Source of the DNA: Rhizobium sp. S152
Lineage (GTDB): Bacteria; Pseudomonadota; Alphaproteobacteria; Rhizobiales; Rhizobiaceae
Reading direction: 5' to 3'
Assembly (NCBI RefSeq): GCF_030380735.1
Contig: NZ_JAUDRZ010000030.1
Span: 186,001-250,000 of the forward strand
Length of the DNA stretch: 64,000 nt
Every line of letters starts with the position of its first letter. Position 1 is the first letter of the stretch. Below the pieces are notes generated by a model. That model did no database searches and was not told the DNA's origin. It saw only the letters and a list, made by a program, of their open reading frames with translations. Position numbers and translations under genes: made by a program. This document shows, in pieces, positions 36,192-44,869 of this stretch.

Positions 36192-38369
36192 ATGTCTGGC
36201 GTGGCGAGTAATCAGGATGTGGACATCGACCTGGCCCAGTTGGTCCGCGCCGTCTGGGCGCGACGGCTGAAGGTCGTGGCGATCACGCTGCTTGGGGCAG
36301 GGGTTGCCTTTGCCGGCGCTAAGATGATTTCACCGAAATACCGAAGCGAAACGCGCATCCTCATCGAGCCGCGCGCCCCGGCATTCGCCGCCGCCCAGAC
36401 CAGCGACGCCACCAGCGGGCCGCTGATGGACGAGCTCAACATCGCCAGCCAGGTGCAGTTGCTTCAGTCGCAGGACCTGATCAAGCGCGTCATCAACAGC
36501 CAGAAGCTCTACGATCTGCCCGAGTTCGACGCCGCCGCCAATGGTTCGGCGCTGACGGACATCCTTGTCGCGCTTCATCTGAAGAAGAACCCGCTCGAAA
36601 ACCCACCGGAAGAGCGCGTTATCGATGCCTTCGTCGAGCGCCTGCAGGTCTATCAGGTTCCCGGCTCCCGCGTGATCGGGATCACCTTCACCTCGAAGGA
36701 TCCGAAGCTCGCGGCGGCGATCCCGAACGCAATGGCCGCGGTCTATCTCGCCACGCAGAGCGGTGCCAAGCTCGATTCCAATTCCGAAGCGACGCGCTGG
36801 CTGGAGCCGGAAATCGAAAGCCTGCGCCAGAAGGTCAGCGTCGCCGAGCAGAAGGTCGCGGAATACCGTGCCGAACACGGCCTGCTGCCGACAAATGGCG
36901 GCTCGACCTTCCCGACGCAGCAATTGAACGACATCTCCGCCGAACTGACCCGCGTTCGCGGCGAGCGTGCCAATGCCGAAGCCCGTGCGCAGGCCGTACG
37001 CAATGCCCTTGCTTCGGGCGAAGTCTCCGGTGCGATGCAGGACATCATGTCCTCCCAGTCGATCCAGCGTCTCGACGCGACGGCATCGAACCTCCAATCG
37101 CAGATCTCCGATCTGCAGACATCGCTGCTCAATAACCATCCGCGCCTGAAGGCGCTGCGTGCCCAGCTTGCCGATATCAGGTCCCAGCTTCGCACTGAAA
37201 CGCAGCGGGTTCTCGCCAGCATCGAGAACGAAGCCAAGGTTGCGGCGCTGCGCCAGCAGGAGCTGGAACAGCAATCCAACAAGCTGCAGGCCAGCAGCGC
37301 CCAGGCGGGCGAGGACGAAGTTGGCCTGAACGCCCTGCAGCGCGAAGCCGCCGCCGAGCGGCAACTGCTTGAAACCTATCTTTCGCGCTATCGCGAAGCC
37401 GCGTCGCGCGCCGATACCAATTCCAGCCCAGCCGATGCGCGCATTGTTTCCAATGCCATCCAGCCTGTCGATCCTTACTTTCCCAAGGTTATTCCAATCG
37501 TCATCGTGGCGGCACTTGCGACGTTCATCATGACCTCGATCGTCATCATGCTGGCTGAACTGTTCAGCGGCCGCGCGCTTCGCCCGATCGCCGGTCCCGT
37601 GGATCCTGTGCGTCGTGAGGAAGAAGACGAGCTCGAAGTGGAGACAGTTCCAGCGGTCGTCGCCACGCCGCGCGCGGGCAAGACCAGCATGCTCGCCGTC
37701 GCCATTGAAACCGAAGAGCCCGTGGAAAATCCGGTGCAGGAGGAAGAGGCGGTAGCTGAAACCGAGATCGAGGAAAACGAATTCTCGATCGCCTCGGTCG
37801 CCGAGTATCTCCGTGGCAGCCGGGCGCCGCTAGCCATTGCCATTTCACCGACTGGTGACAACGGCTCTGCTGCCACCGTTTTCCTGGCTAGAACCCTGGC
37901 CAAGGTGGGCTCCCGTGTGGTTCTCGTCGACATGACCGGTTCCGGTCTCCCGAGCGAACTCATGACCGAGGATCGCAGTGCGCTTGGCATCACCGATCTG
38001 CTTTGCGGCGAGGCGGCTTTCGGCGAAACCATTCATGGCGACCGTGCCTCCGATGCACACTTTATCCCGCAAGGTACCAGCGATATGCGCCGCGCTATGC
38101 GCGGTGCCGATCGTCTCTCACTGCTTCTCGATGCGCTGGCGTCGGCCTATGATCTGGTGATCGTCGAATGCGGTGCTGCCGATGTCGCAGGCGTCTCGCG
38201 CCTGACGCAAAGCCGAAGCGTCGAGATCATCCTGTCGATGCCTGAAATCGTCGAGGCCGAGTTCGTGGCCGCCATGACCGAATTCGAGGCTGCTGGCTAC
38301 GAGCGTGTCGCGCTGATGTCCGGTGGTGGTGACGATGCTGACATGGCGCCGTCGCGTCACGCGGCCTGA
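36192..38369 (+). CDS. Wzc/ExoP-like chain-length protein with degenerate kinase domain
   Basis: 725 residues. N-terminal Wzz domain with the first transmembrane segment (about 24-44), long periplasmic coiled coil (about 190-415), a proline-containing PVDPYFPKVIPIV segment and second transmembrane helix (about 420-455). The cytoplasmic C-terminal half resembles a BY-kinase, but the P-loop reads SPTGDNGSAAT with S559 in place of the Lys, the Walker A' region VVLVDMTGSGLP has only one Asp, and Walker B is VIVECG instead of VIID. No tyrosine tail exists. It may therefore regulate export without ATP hydrolysis. Divergent from wza. Confidence 0.9.
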   Translation: MSGVASNQDVDIDLAQLVRAVWARRLKVVAITLLGAGVAFAGAKMISPKYRSETRILIEPRAPAFAAAQTSDATSGPLMDELNIASQVQLLQSQDLIKRVINSQKLYDLPEFDAAANGSALTDILVALHLKKNPLENPPEERVIDAFVERLQVYQVPGSRVIGITFTSKDPKLAAAIPNAMAAVYLATQSGAKLDSNSEATRWLEPEIESLRQKVSVAEQKVAEYRAEHGLLPTNGGSTFPTQQLNDISAELTRVRGERANAEARAQAVRNALASGEVSGAMQDIMSSQSIQRLDATASNLQSQISDLQTSLLNNHPRLKALRAQLADIRSQLRTETQRVLASIENEAKVAALRQQELEQQSNKLQASSAQAGEDEVGLNALQREAAAERQLLETYLSRYREAASRADTNSSPADARIVSNAIQPVDPYFPKVIPIVIVAALATFIMTSIVIMLAELFSGRALRPIAGPVDPVRREEEDELEVETVPAVVATPRAGKTSMLAVAIETEEPVENPVQEEEAVAETEIEENEFSIASVAEYLRGSRAPLAIAISPTGDNGSAATVFLARTLAKVGSRVVLVDMTGSGLPSELMTEDRSALGITDLLCGEAAFGETIHGDRASDAHFIPQGTSDMRRAMRGADRLSLLLDALASAYDLVIVECGAADVAGVSRLTQSRSVEIILSMPEIVEAEFVAAMTEFEAAGYERVALMSGGGDDADMAPSRHAA

Positions 38370-39605
38370 TCAGACGCCAGCAACACGTCGCATGCGCTGA
38401 GCGTAACGGTAGAGGCCCTGACGCGACTTTACGAACGCCTTGCTGCGCGTGATCACGCGATGAGCAATCCCGGCAATGTTGCCGCGCGCGCTGAGGGGAA
38501 TAACCACATCGTAGTGCGCGGTATCTTCCGGCGCCCATGAGCGCTTGTAGCCCTGGTCGCCGAGGCCGAAATCGAACAGCGCGATACCTTTGCCGTGCAG
38601 GCCGGCGATCATCTGCCAGAAGAGAAATTCGCCCGGGCTGGCATCCGCCGCGATACTCTCGTCGATCGAGCTGAACTGGCAGATGACGTGGTCGCCCTTG
38701 CGGGAAATCCCTGACAGCGCCGCGATATGCCCTTCGTGGTCACCCCTGAGCCGGATGGCATGCATCTGAAGCCCGAAGGTCTTTCCGTCGCCGCTGCGGA
38801 TATCGATGGCGCCATGGAGGAAAGCCTTGGTTTCCGGATCGGCGAAGACGTCGGGCAGCCCCATCGCCTTGAAGCGTTCGCCCTTTTGCCGGAAGAAACG
38901 GTCAAGCAGGTTATGCTGCTCGTCAGAAGTGCCGCCGGTGACATAGTCGAAACCGCCAAGCGCTTCCAGCCGCTTCGATTGCACGCGGAACTTCTTGCGG
39001 CGGCTTTTCGCGTTCACCTGCTTGAGCGTCATCTCCATATTGTCGAGGAGCGGAAGCTGATAGGCGTGATTCTGGTTCTGGACCATTGGCAGTGCGGCAA
39101 GCGGGCTCACGCGCCCGCGCCACTCCAGCGGAATGTTCTGCAGCAGGATGAGATCCGTCTTGCCGCGAAGCGCAGTTCGCAGCCGATGGGTCAGGTACTT
39201 GCCGCCAAGGCTGCGCAACGCGTCGGAGAATTGTCCCGAGAACAGACCGGTATTGATGTTGCTGTGATCGGCGCCGATGAACTTCGCAACGCGCACGCCG
39301 CGCTGGCGGACAATCTCGATTGGCAGGATGAATGCCGTTTCCGCGCCGATCATGCCATGCACGATTGCCAACGGGTTGTGGTAGGCGTTCACCCAGGAAC
39401 GACACCAATCATAGCCCTGGTGCAGGGAGTTCAGATCGTCACCTTCTAGATGCCGCCATGCCGCTTCGAGCGGCTGAATCGCTTCGCTGACAACGATCTC
39501 AAGATCGTCGGCGGCAATCGACCGGGGAGGCGGAAAGACGGTCTCGTCCGTATCCGCTAGGTCGAGGCGCGTGATATCGGCAACGTGAAGCGTCTGCGTC
39601 TGCAC
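38370..39605 (-). CDS. CelD/BcsL-like GNAT acyltransferase
   Basis: 411 residues, GTG start at 39605 with GGAGAG upstream. GNAT_6 (BcsL/CelD) domain in the second half: KKFRVQSKRLEALGG, LDRFFRQKGERFKAMGL, ASPGEFLFWQMIAGLHGKGI and FDFGLGDQGYKRSWAPE. Such enzymes are thought to acylate or otherwise modify polysaccharides. It ends directly against the Wzc-like gene (0-bp gap, convergent). A near-CtrA box lies 90 bp upstream. Confidence 0.82.
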   Translation of the reverse strand: MQTQTLHVADITRLDLADTDETVFPPPRSIAADDLEIVVSEAIQPLEAAWRHLEGDDLNSLHQGYDWCRSWVNAYHNPLAIVHGMIGAETAFILPIEIVRQRGVRVAKFIGADHSNINTGLFSGQFSDALRSLGGKYLTHRLRTALRGKTDLILLQNIPLEWRGRVSPLAALPMVQNQNHAYQLPLLDNMEMTLKQVNAKSRRKKFRVQSKRLEALGGFDYVTGGTSDEQHNLLDRFFRQKGERFKAMGLPDVFADPETKAFLHGAIDIRSGDGKTFGLQMHAIRLRGDHEGHIAALSGISRKGDHVICQFSSIDESIAADASPGEFLFWQMIAGLHGKGIALFDFGLGDQGYKRSWAPEDTAHYDVVIPLSARGNIAGIAHRVITRSKAFVKSRQGLYRYAQRMRRVAGV

Positions 39606-39694
39606 GGTTCTCTCCGTTCGATGGTGCTGAATGGAAAGAATAGGAAACGAAGCCGTTCATTTCGTTTATGCCGGCCATTTTCCGACGATCACGG

Positions 39695-39709
39695 TTATCC
39701 CGCCGTTAA
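39695..39709 (-). promoter_or_regulatory. Near-consensus CtrA box upstream of the CelD-like gene
   Basis: On the minus strand TTAA-N7-ATAA, one mismatch from TTAA-N7-TTAA, 90 bp before the start at 39605. Confidence 0.3.
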
Positions 39710-39712
39710 TGC

Positions 39713-39922
39713 CTACTGCTGCTTCGGCCCGGCCATCCACTTGATGATCACCATGGCCGGCAGCACCCAGAGCAATCCGGTTAGCGAGAAATAGAGCAGG
39801 TGAGCCCACCATGGCGCGGTGCCGAGCGTGGCAACGGCGATGGTGTTGGCGACGAGCGCATAGACAATGACGAGGACGACGATCAGGATCGTGCCGATGA
39901 ATTTGCGCAGGCGAACGGGCAT
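39713..39922 (-). CDS. DUF2842 small membrane protein
   Basis: 69 residues with two transmembrane helices: FIGTILIVVLVIVYALVANT and HLLYFSLTGLLWVLPAMVI, and the conserved WWAHLLYF linker. This matches the DUF2842 family found next to ctaA in Rhizobiales. It is divergent from ctaA. Function unknown. Confidence 0.88.
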   Translation of the reverse strand: MPVRLRKFIGTILIVVLVIVYALVANTIAVATLGTAPWWAHLLYFSLTGLLWVLPAMVIIKWMAGPKQQ

Positions 39923-40033
39923 AAGCTCTTATCTCGCATAGGTTCTACGGCCGCGACGGCATGCCGCAAAGGTGCAGGCTTGTTTTGCATCAGCCGGTGG
40001 GGCAAATCAACTGGCGCAAGCCAAGGAGTACCC

Positions 40034-41137
40034 ATGACAGTCGCTGACGCAGGACCGGCCCTGGAAATTCGCCGTCAAATCCGTAAGCAGGATGGCAACC
40101 GACGCGCGGTGCGCATCTGGTTGGGCTTCGTGCTTCTGGCGCTCTTCTGTCTCGTCATAGTGGGCGGTGCGACGCGGCTGACGAATTCCGGCCTTTCCAT
40201 CACCGAATGGAAGCCGATCCATGGTGTCATCCCGCCGCTCAATGCAGCCGAGTGGGAGGAAGAGTTCAAGCTCTACCAGCGCATCCCGGAATTCCAGCAG
40301 ATGAACAGCGACATGACCGTCGAGGATTTCAAGGGCATCTTCTGGTGGGAATGGGCACACAGGCTGATCGCCCGCGGCATCGGCGTCATCTTCGCATTGC
40401 CGCTCCTCTATTTCTGGATCACCGGCAGGGTCGAACGTCGTCTGCGCTGGCCGCTGGTCGGCATCCTGGCGCTCGGTGGTTTCCAGGGCGCGATCGGCTG
40501 GTGGATGGTCTCTTCGGGGCTTTCAGTGCGTACCGACGTCAGCCAGTACCGGCTCGCCACGCACCTGATCATGGCCTGCCTGATCTTCGCTTCCTGCATG
40601 TGGATCATGCGCGGCCTAGCACCGCATTCCGACGATGCCCCGCCGACACCAAGCGCGCACATATGGGCCGGCGTGATCGCAGTTTTCGCGCTCTTCCAGA
40701 TCTACCTCGGCGCACTCGTCGCCGGGCTTGATGCCGGTTTCACCTATAACACCTGGCCGCTGATGGACGGCTCGATCATTCCCTCGGATCTGCTTATCCA
40801 GCAGCCTGCATGGATCAATTTCTTCGAGAACCCCAAGACAGTGCAATTCATCCATCGCGTCGGCGCCTACACGCTGTTCGCCCTTACCCTGATCAACATG
40901 CTGGTCGCACTGAAGGCGGCGCCCTCGACGACGCATGCGCGCCGCGCTGTACTGCTGTTCCTGCTTGTTCTGGTGCAGGCAGCAATCGGCGTCATGACCC
41001 TGCTGCTTGAGGTTCCCCTCCACTGGGGCTTGCTGCACCAGGGCGGCGCGCTTGTCGTCTTCGGTTTCGCCATCGCCAACTGGCGCGCCTTTTATGGCGA
41101 ATATCCTCGTGCGACGGTTATTGCTGAGCGGGACTGA
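40034..41137 (+). CDS. ctaA: Heme A synthase (COX15/CtaA)
   Basis: Converts heme O to heme A for cytochrome oxidase. 367 residues with eight transmembrane helices. The type 2 (mitochondrial-like) pattern is seen: TRLTNSGLSITEWKPI, WEWAHRLIARGIG, RLATHLIMACLIF, FTYNTWPLMDG, FIHRVGAYTLF and LHQGGALVVF, including paired His ligands. ATG 40034 follows AAGGAG by 7 bases. Confidence 0.95.
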   Translation: MTVADAGPALEIRRQIRKQDGNRRAVRIWLGFVLLALFCLVIVGGATRLTNSGLSITEWKPIHGVIPPLNAAEWEEEFKLYQRIPEFQQMNSDMTVEDFKGIFWWEWAHRLIARGIGVIFALPLLYFWITGRVERRLRWPLVGILALGGFQGAIGWWMVSSGLSVRTDVSQYRLATHLIMACLIFASCMWIMRGLAPHSDDAPPTPSAHIWAGVIAVFALFQIYLGALVAGLDAGFTYNTWPLMDGSIIPSDLLIQQPAWINFFENPKTVQFIHRVGAYTLFALTLINMLVALKAAPSTTHARRAVLLFLLVLVQAAIGVMTLLLEVPLHWGLLHQGGALVVFGFAIANWRAFYGEYPRATVIAERD

Positions 41138-41167
41138 TACAGCATTCAAGCCATCGTTCAAACACGC

Positions 41168-41198
41168 AAATGCCGGTCACCCCGTGGCCGGCATTTTT
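41168..41198 (+). terminator. Terminator of ctaA
   Basis: AAATGCCGG / CCGGCATTTTT stem, 10-base loop. Confidence 0.85.
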
Positions 41199-41359
41199 CG
41201 TTGGAAACGGGGTGAGGGGTGAGGTGAGGCCTATGCTTTTACGTTGAACGACCACTGCACTCGATGGAAGACCGGCGCCTCCGGTAGCAACAGGGCCGAT
41301 GAACACGGATGCCTGACGCGGGCCGTGAATAGCCGCTCTTCCGTTCGTTCGTGAGAACG

Positions 41360-41391
41360 AAAAAATCCGGCTGTGTCGCCACAGCCGGATC
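41360..41391 (-). terminator. Terminator of rne
   Basis: GATCCGGCTGTGG / CCACAGCCGGAT-type stem on the minus strand (ATCCGGCTGTG with CACAGCCGGAT) followed by TTTTTT, 26 bp past the rne stop. Confidence 0.85.
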
Positions 41392-41417
41392 TTATTACTC
41401 ACGTCCGAAAATCAGTC

Positions 41418-44273
41418 TCAGAAAAAACCGCGGCGCTGCCACCAGCCGGCCTTCTTCGGCTTGCCGTCGCCCTCGCTCGTGGACTTCACGGTCGGTTCGG
41501 AAGAGGAGATGTTGGACTCGCGGTTGGCGCGAACCGGCTTTTCGTCTTCGGCCGCCGGCGCTGCTTCTTCTGCAACGGGCGCTGCCTCTTCGACCGCAGG
41601 GGCGGCGACATCGGCAACGGCTTCGGCCACTTCCGTTTCCACGGCGGCAGGAGCTTCCGCTGGCTCTTCGACCGGCGATGCCTTGCGGCTGCGGCGGGCG
41701 CGCTTCGGCTTGACGTCTTCCGTTACGGATGCAGCCGTTTCAACGGCAGCCATGGCCGACTGCGTTTCGGGAGCCTCCTCGGAAGCGACCTCGACGGCCT
41801 CGACTTCGGTAATGGCAACCTCAGCGCTCTCGTCGGCGGCCTCGACCTCAGACGAACCGTCCGCTGCCTCGGCACCCGCTTCCTGCTCGGAACCGTCTTC
41901 GCGGTTACGACGACCGCCACGCTTGCCGCGACGGCGGCGCTTGCGGCGCTGCGATTCGTCACCCTCGTCACGGTCTTCCGAAGCGCCGGCTGCTACGGCT
42001 TCTTCGCCCTCGCTGCCTTCCTCGTCGCTATCGTCTTCACCGTCGGATGCTTCGCCATTGGCATCGGCTGCAGCCTGCTGCTCGCCGTTTCCATTGCGAC
42101 CACGACGGCGACGACGACGCTTGCGCTTGCGGCCTTCACCGTCGCCCTCGGCACGAGCGGCCGGACGTTCGGTGGATGCGGCCTTTTCTTCCAGCTCTTC
42201 GTCTTCGTCCTCATCCGCCTCGATCACGACATCGTCGTCATCGTCATCGGGGATAGCCGCGAAGTTGAACAGTGTTTCGATCTTTACCGGGTTTTCAACC
42301 GCTTCGCCGCGATCGATCGCGAAATGCTGTGCGCCGACGGCGCCATCCGCATCGATGATGATAGCGACGCCGAAGCGTGCTTCATAATCGACGATCGACT
42401 GGCGCTTGTGGTTGAGCAGGTAAAGCGCGATATCGGGGGTGGTGCGAACCGTGATGTCGTGCGTCGTGTTCTTGAGCAGGTATTCCTCGATGCCGCGCAG
42501 AACGTGCAGGGCGACGGAGGACTGCGAACGGACGTGACCGGTGCCGCCGCAATGCGAGCAGACCTGGGTGGTCGATTCCAGAACCGAGGCGCGGATGCGC
42601 TGGCGCGACATTTCGAGCAGGCCGAAGTGCGAGATACGGCCGACCTGAATGCGGGCGCGGTCGTTCTTCAGGCATTCCTTCAGCTTCTTCTCGACGGCGC
42701 GGTTGTTGCGCTTCTCTTCCATGTCGATGAAGTCGATGACGACGAGGCCGGCAAGGTCACGCAGGCGAAGCTGGCGGGCAACTTCGTCGGCAGCCTCGAG
42801 GTTCGTCTGCAGCGCGGTGTCCTCGATCGAATGCTCGCGGGTCGAACGGCCGGAGTTGACGTCGATCGAAACCAGCGCTTCCGTCTGGTTCATGATCAGG
42901 TAGCCGCCGGACTTCAGCGTGACCTGCGGCTGCAGCATGCGGTCGAGCTGCGCTTCGATGCCGGAGCGCGAGAAGATCGGATGAATGTCGCGATAGGGCT
43001 GAACCACCTTGGCGTGGCTCGGCATCAGCATCTTCATGAAGTCTTTCGCTTCACGATAGCCTTCCTCGCCGGAAACGATGATCTCGCCGATGTCCTTGTT
43101 GTAGAGGTCGCGGATCGAGCGCTTGATCAGGCTGCCTTCCTCGTAGACGAGGCAGGGCGCGGTCGATGCGAGCGTCAGCGTACGGACGTTCTCCCACAGG
43201 CGCATCAGATATTCGAAATCACGCTTCACTTCGACCTTGGTGCGGTTCGCACCGGCCGTGCGCAGGATGACGCCCATGCCCTGCGGCACTTCGAGCATCT
43301 TGGCGATTTCCTTCAGGCGCTTGCGGTCCTGCGGATTGGTAATCTTGCGGGAAATGCCACCGCCACGTGCCGTGTTCGGCATCAGGACCGAATAGCGGCC
43401 GGCGAGCGACAAGTAGGTGGTCAGTGCCGCGCCCTTGTTGCCACGCTCTTCCTTGGCGACCTGAACGAGCAGGATCTGGCGGCGCTTGATGACTTCCTGG
43501 ATGCGGTACTGCTTGCGCGGCTTGCGCTGCGTGCGATCCGGAACCTCTTCCATCGCGTCTTCGGCGCCGACGCTTTCGATCACTTCCTCTTCGTGGTCGT
43601 GATCGTCGTCATCATCGTCATCGTTGCGACGGCGGCTACCGACGTCTTCCGAGATCGTGTCGGTCTCGACCATGGCAGCCATTTCGCCGCCGGTGGAGCC
43701 GTCGTCTTCGTTGTCTGCGGATGCTTCGGTCGCGGTGGCTTCTTCGCCCGCTGCTTCCTCGGCGGCCGGCGCTGCCTTCTTGCGGCTGCGGCGCGGCTTG
43801 GCGGCCTTCTTCGCCGGCTTTTCTTCGACAGCCTCTACAGCCTCGACGACATCCTCGGCCGGAGCGGCTTCAGCTTCGACTTCTGGCTCGCTCTTGGCAA
43901 CGATGCCGATATCGGGCTGGTCCTGGTTTGCCGGATCGGCCATGACGGCCGTCTCGACATGCTCGACGTCGTCGTCGCGGCGATGCTCTTCGGCTTCCGC
44001 ACGCAGCAGCGCCTGACGATCCGCCAGCGGAATCTGATAGTAGTCGGGATGGATTTCGGCAAAGGCGAGGAAGCCGTGCCGGTTGCCGCCGTAATCCACG
44101 AAGGCGGCCTGCAACGAGGGTTCGACCCTGGTTACCTTTGCGAGATAGATGTTGCCGCGAATTTGCTTCTTGTGCTGCGACTCGAAGTCAAACTCTTCTA
44201 TGCGGTTCCCGCGAACGACAACGACGCGCGTCTCTTCCTCGTGAGACGCGTCGATAAGCATTTTGTCTGCCAT
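41418..44273 (-). CDS. rne: Ribonuclease E
   Basis: Endoribonuclease of the RNA degradosome. 951 residues. The S1 domain (about 37-290) is interrupted by a roughly 175-residue Ala/Glu/Asp-rich insert (about 88-262, containing an Asp-rich run) before ILLVQVAKEERGNKGAAL. The catalytic DNase I-like domain has D near 469 (VSIDVNSGRS) and D near 512 (LVVIDFIDM), and the Zn-link CSHCGG near 570. A low-complexity, Arg- and Glu-rich scaffold follows (from about 640) and ends in the aromatic peptide AGWWQRRGFF. Long leader (596 bp) shared with amiC. Confidence 0.95.
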   Translation of the reverse strand: MADKMLIDASHEEETRVVVVRGNRIEEFDFESQHKKQIRGNIYLAKVTRVEPSLQAAFVDYGGNRHGFLAFAEIHPDYYQIPLADRQALLRAEAEEHRRDDDVEHVETAVMADPANQDQPDIGIVAKSEPEVEAEAAPAEDVVEAVEAVEEKPAKKAAKPRRSRKKAAPAAEEAAGEEATATEASADNEDDGSTGGEMAAMVETDTISEDVGSRRRNDDDDDDDHDHEEEVIESVGAEDAMEEVPDRTQRKPRKQYRIQEVIKRRQILLVQVAKEERGNKGAALTTYLSLAGRYSVLMPNTARGGGISRKITNPQDRKRLKEIAKMLEVPQGMGVILRTAGANRTKVEVKRDFEYLMRLWENVRTLTLASTAPCLVYEEGSLIKRSIRDLYNKDIGEIIVSGEEGYREAKDFMKMLMPSHAKVVQPYRDIHPIFSRSGIEAQLDRMLQPQVTLKSGGYLIMNQTEALVSIDVNSGRSTREHSIEDTALQTNLEAADEVARQLRLRDLAGLVVIDFIDMEEKRNNRAVEKKLKECLKNDRARIQVGRISHFGLLEMSRQRIRASVLESTTQVCSHCGGTGHVRSQSSVALHVLRGIEEYLLKNTTHDITVRTTPDIALYLLNHKRQSIVDYEARFGVAIIIDADGAVGAQHFAIDRGEAVENPVKIETLFNFAAIPDDDDDDVVIEADEDEDEELEEKAASTERPAARAEGDGEGRKRKRRRRRRGRNGNGEQQAAADANGEASDGEDDSDEEGSEGEEAVAAGASEDRDEGDESQRRKRRRRGKRGGRRNREDGSEQEAGAEAADGSSEVEAADESAEVAITEVEAVEVASEEAPETQSAMAAVETAASVTEDVKPKRARRSRKASPVEEPAEAPAAVETEVAEAVADVAAPAVEEAAPVAEEAAPAAEDEKPVRANRESNISSSEPTVKSTSEGDGKPKKAGWWQRRGFF

Positions 44274-44560
44274 GTAAGCTGAGCTCCTCGGCGCAGCCGC
44301 ATGTCGGCATCCCCAGCTGTCGTTAGAACAGGGGGGATATGATCCACAGCGGCGCCGGATAATGAAAGTCGCGATTGGTGCGGTGTGGAAGGCAGCAGCC
44401 AGACAACAGCGGGGGAGTTCTTCTCCCGGGGCCTGTAGACTTCAGATAAAACCTGCTGCGACACCATCAAGGACCAAGCGAGATCGACAATATTTAAGAC
44501 CCTGTTTCGGGGGTCCGATGAGTTTGCTCTCTCTGTAAAGAGCGTTTGGTGGCTATCCAC
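44274..44560 (-). ncRNA. Probable structured 5' leader of rne
   Basis: The gap before rne is unusually long. On the minus strand it contains short hairpins, e.g. GCTCT / AGAGC at 44526-44543 and a 9-of-10 pair GGAATTTCCG / CGGAAAGTTC at 44565-44591. In E. coli the rne leader mediates autoregulation; a similar role here is only suggested. Boundaries are approximate. Confidence 0.3.
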
Positions 44561-44869
44561 CGATGAACTTTCCGCCTACGCCGGAAATTCCAGGATTCAA
44601 CCTTCGAGTGGAAATACATACGACGGCGGACGATTGCCGGTTGTGGCGCCAGGTCCATATTGGCTGGCTGCCTTCGCGGAGACTCTATCCCGTCAGCACT
44701 TCTACCCTGAGAATCCTTGTATGGTTTCTCTGTCACAATAGCAAGGGAAAAGCCAATTGCGCCATATTATTGATGGAATTTGAATTGCATAGGAAATCGG
44801 GGATAAAAGACGCCGATTCGGTGGTAATGATGGCGCGCGTTTTAGCGGTGCCATATTCGCGTTAGCCGG
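44274..44869. other. 596-bp divergent gap rne / amiC
   Basis: No protein gene is supported: a plus-strand frame at 44563-44865 has unlikely composition. It contains the rne leader and both promoters. Confidence 0.5.

Noticed and set aside
41373-44282. 969-codon open frame opposite rne
   Set aside because: A shadow of the Glu/Ala-rich rne coding sequence; repetitive Leu/Phe/Gly composition and no known domain.
44563-44865. Plus-strand 100-codon frame in the rne/amiC gap
   Set aside because: No ribosome site, no domain, overlaps the presumed rne leader.
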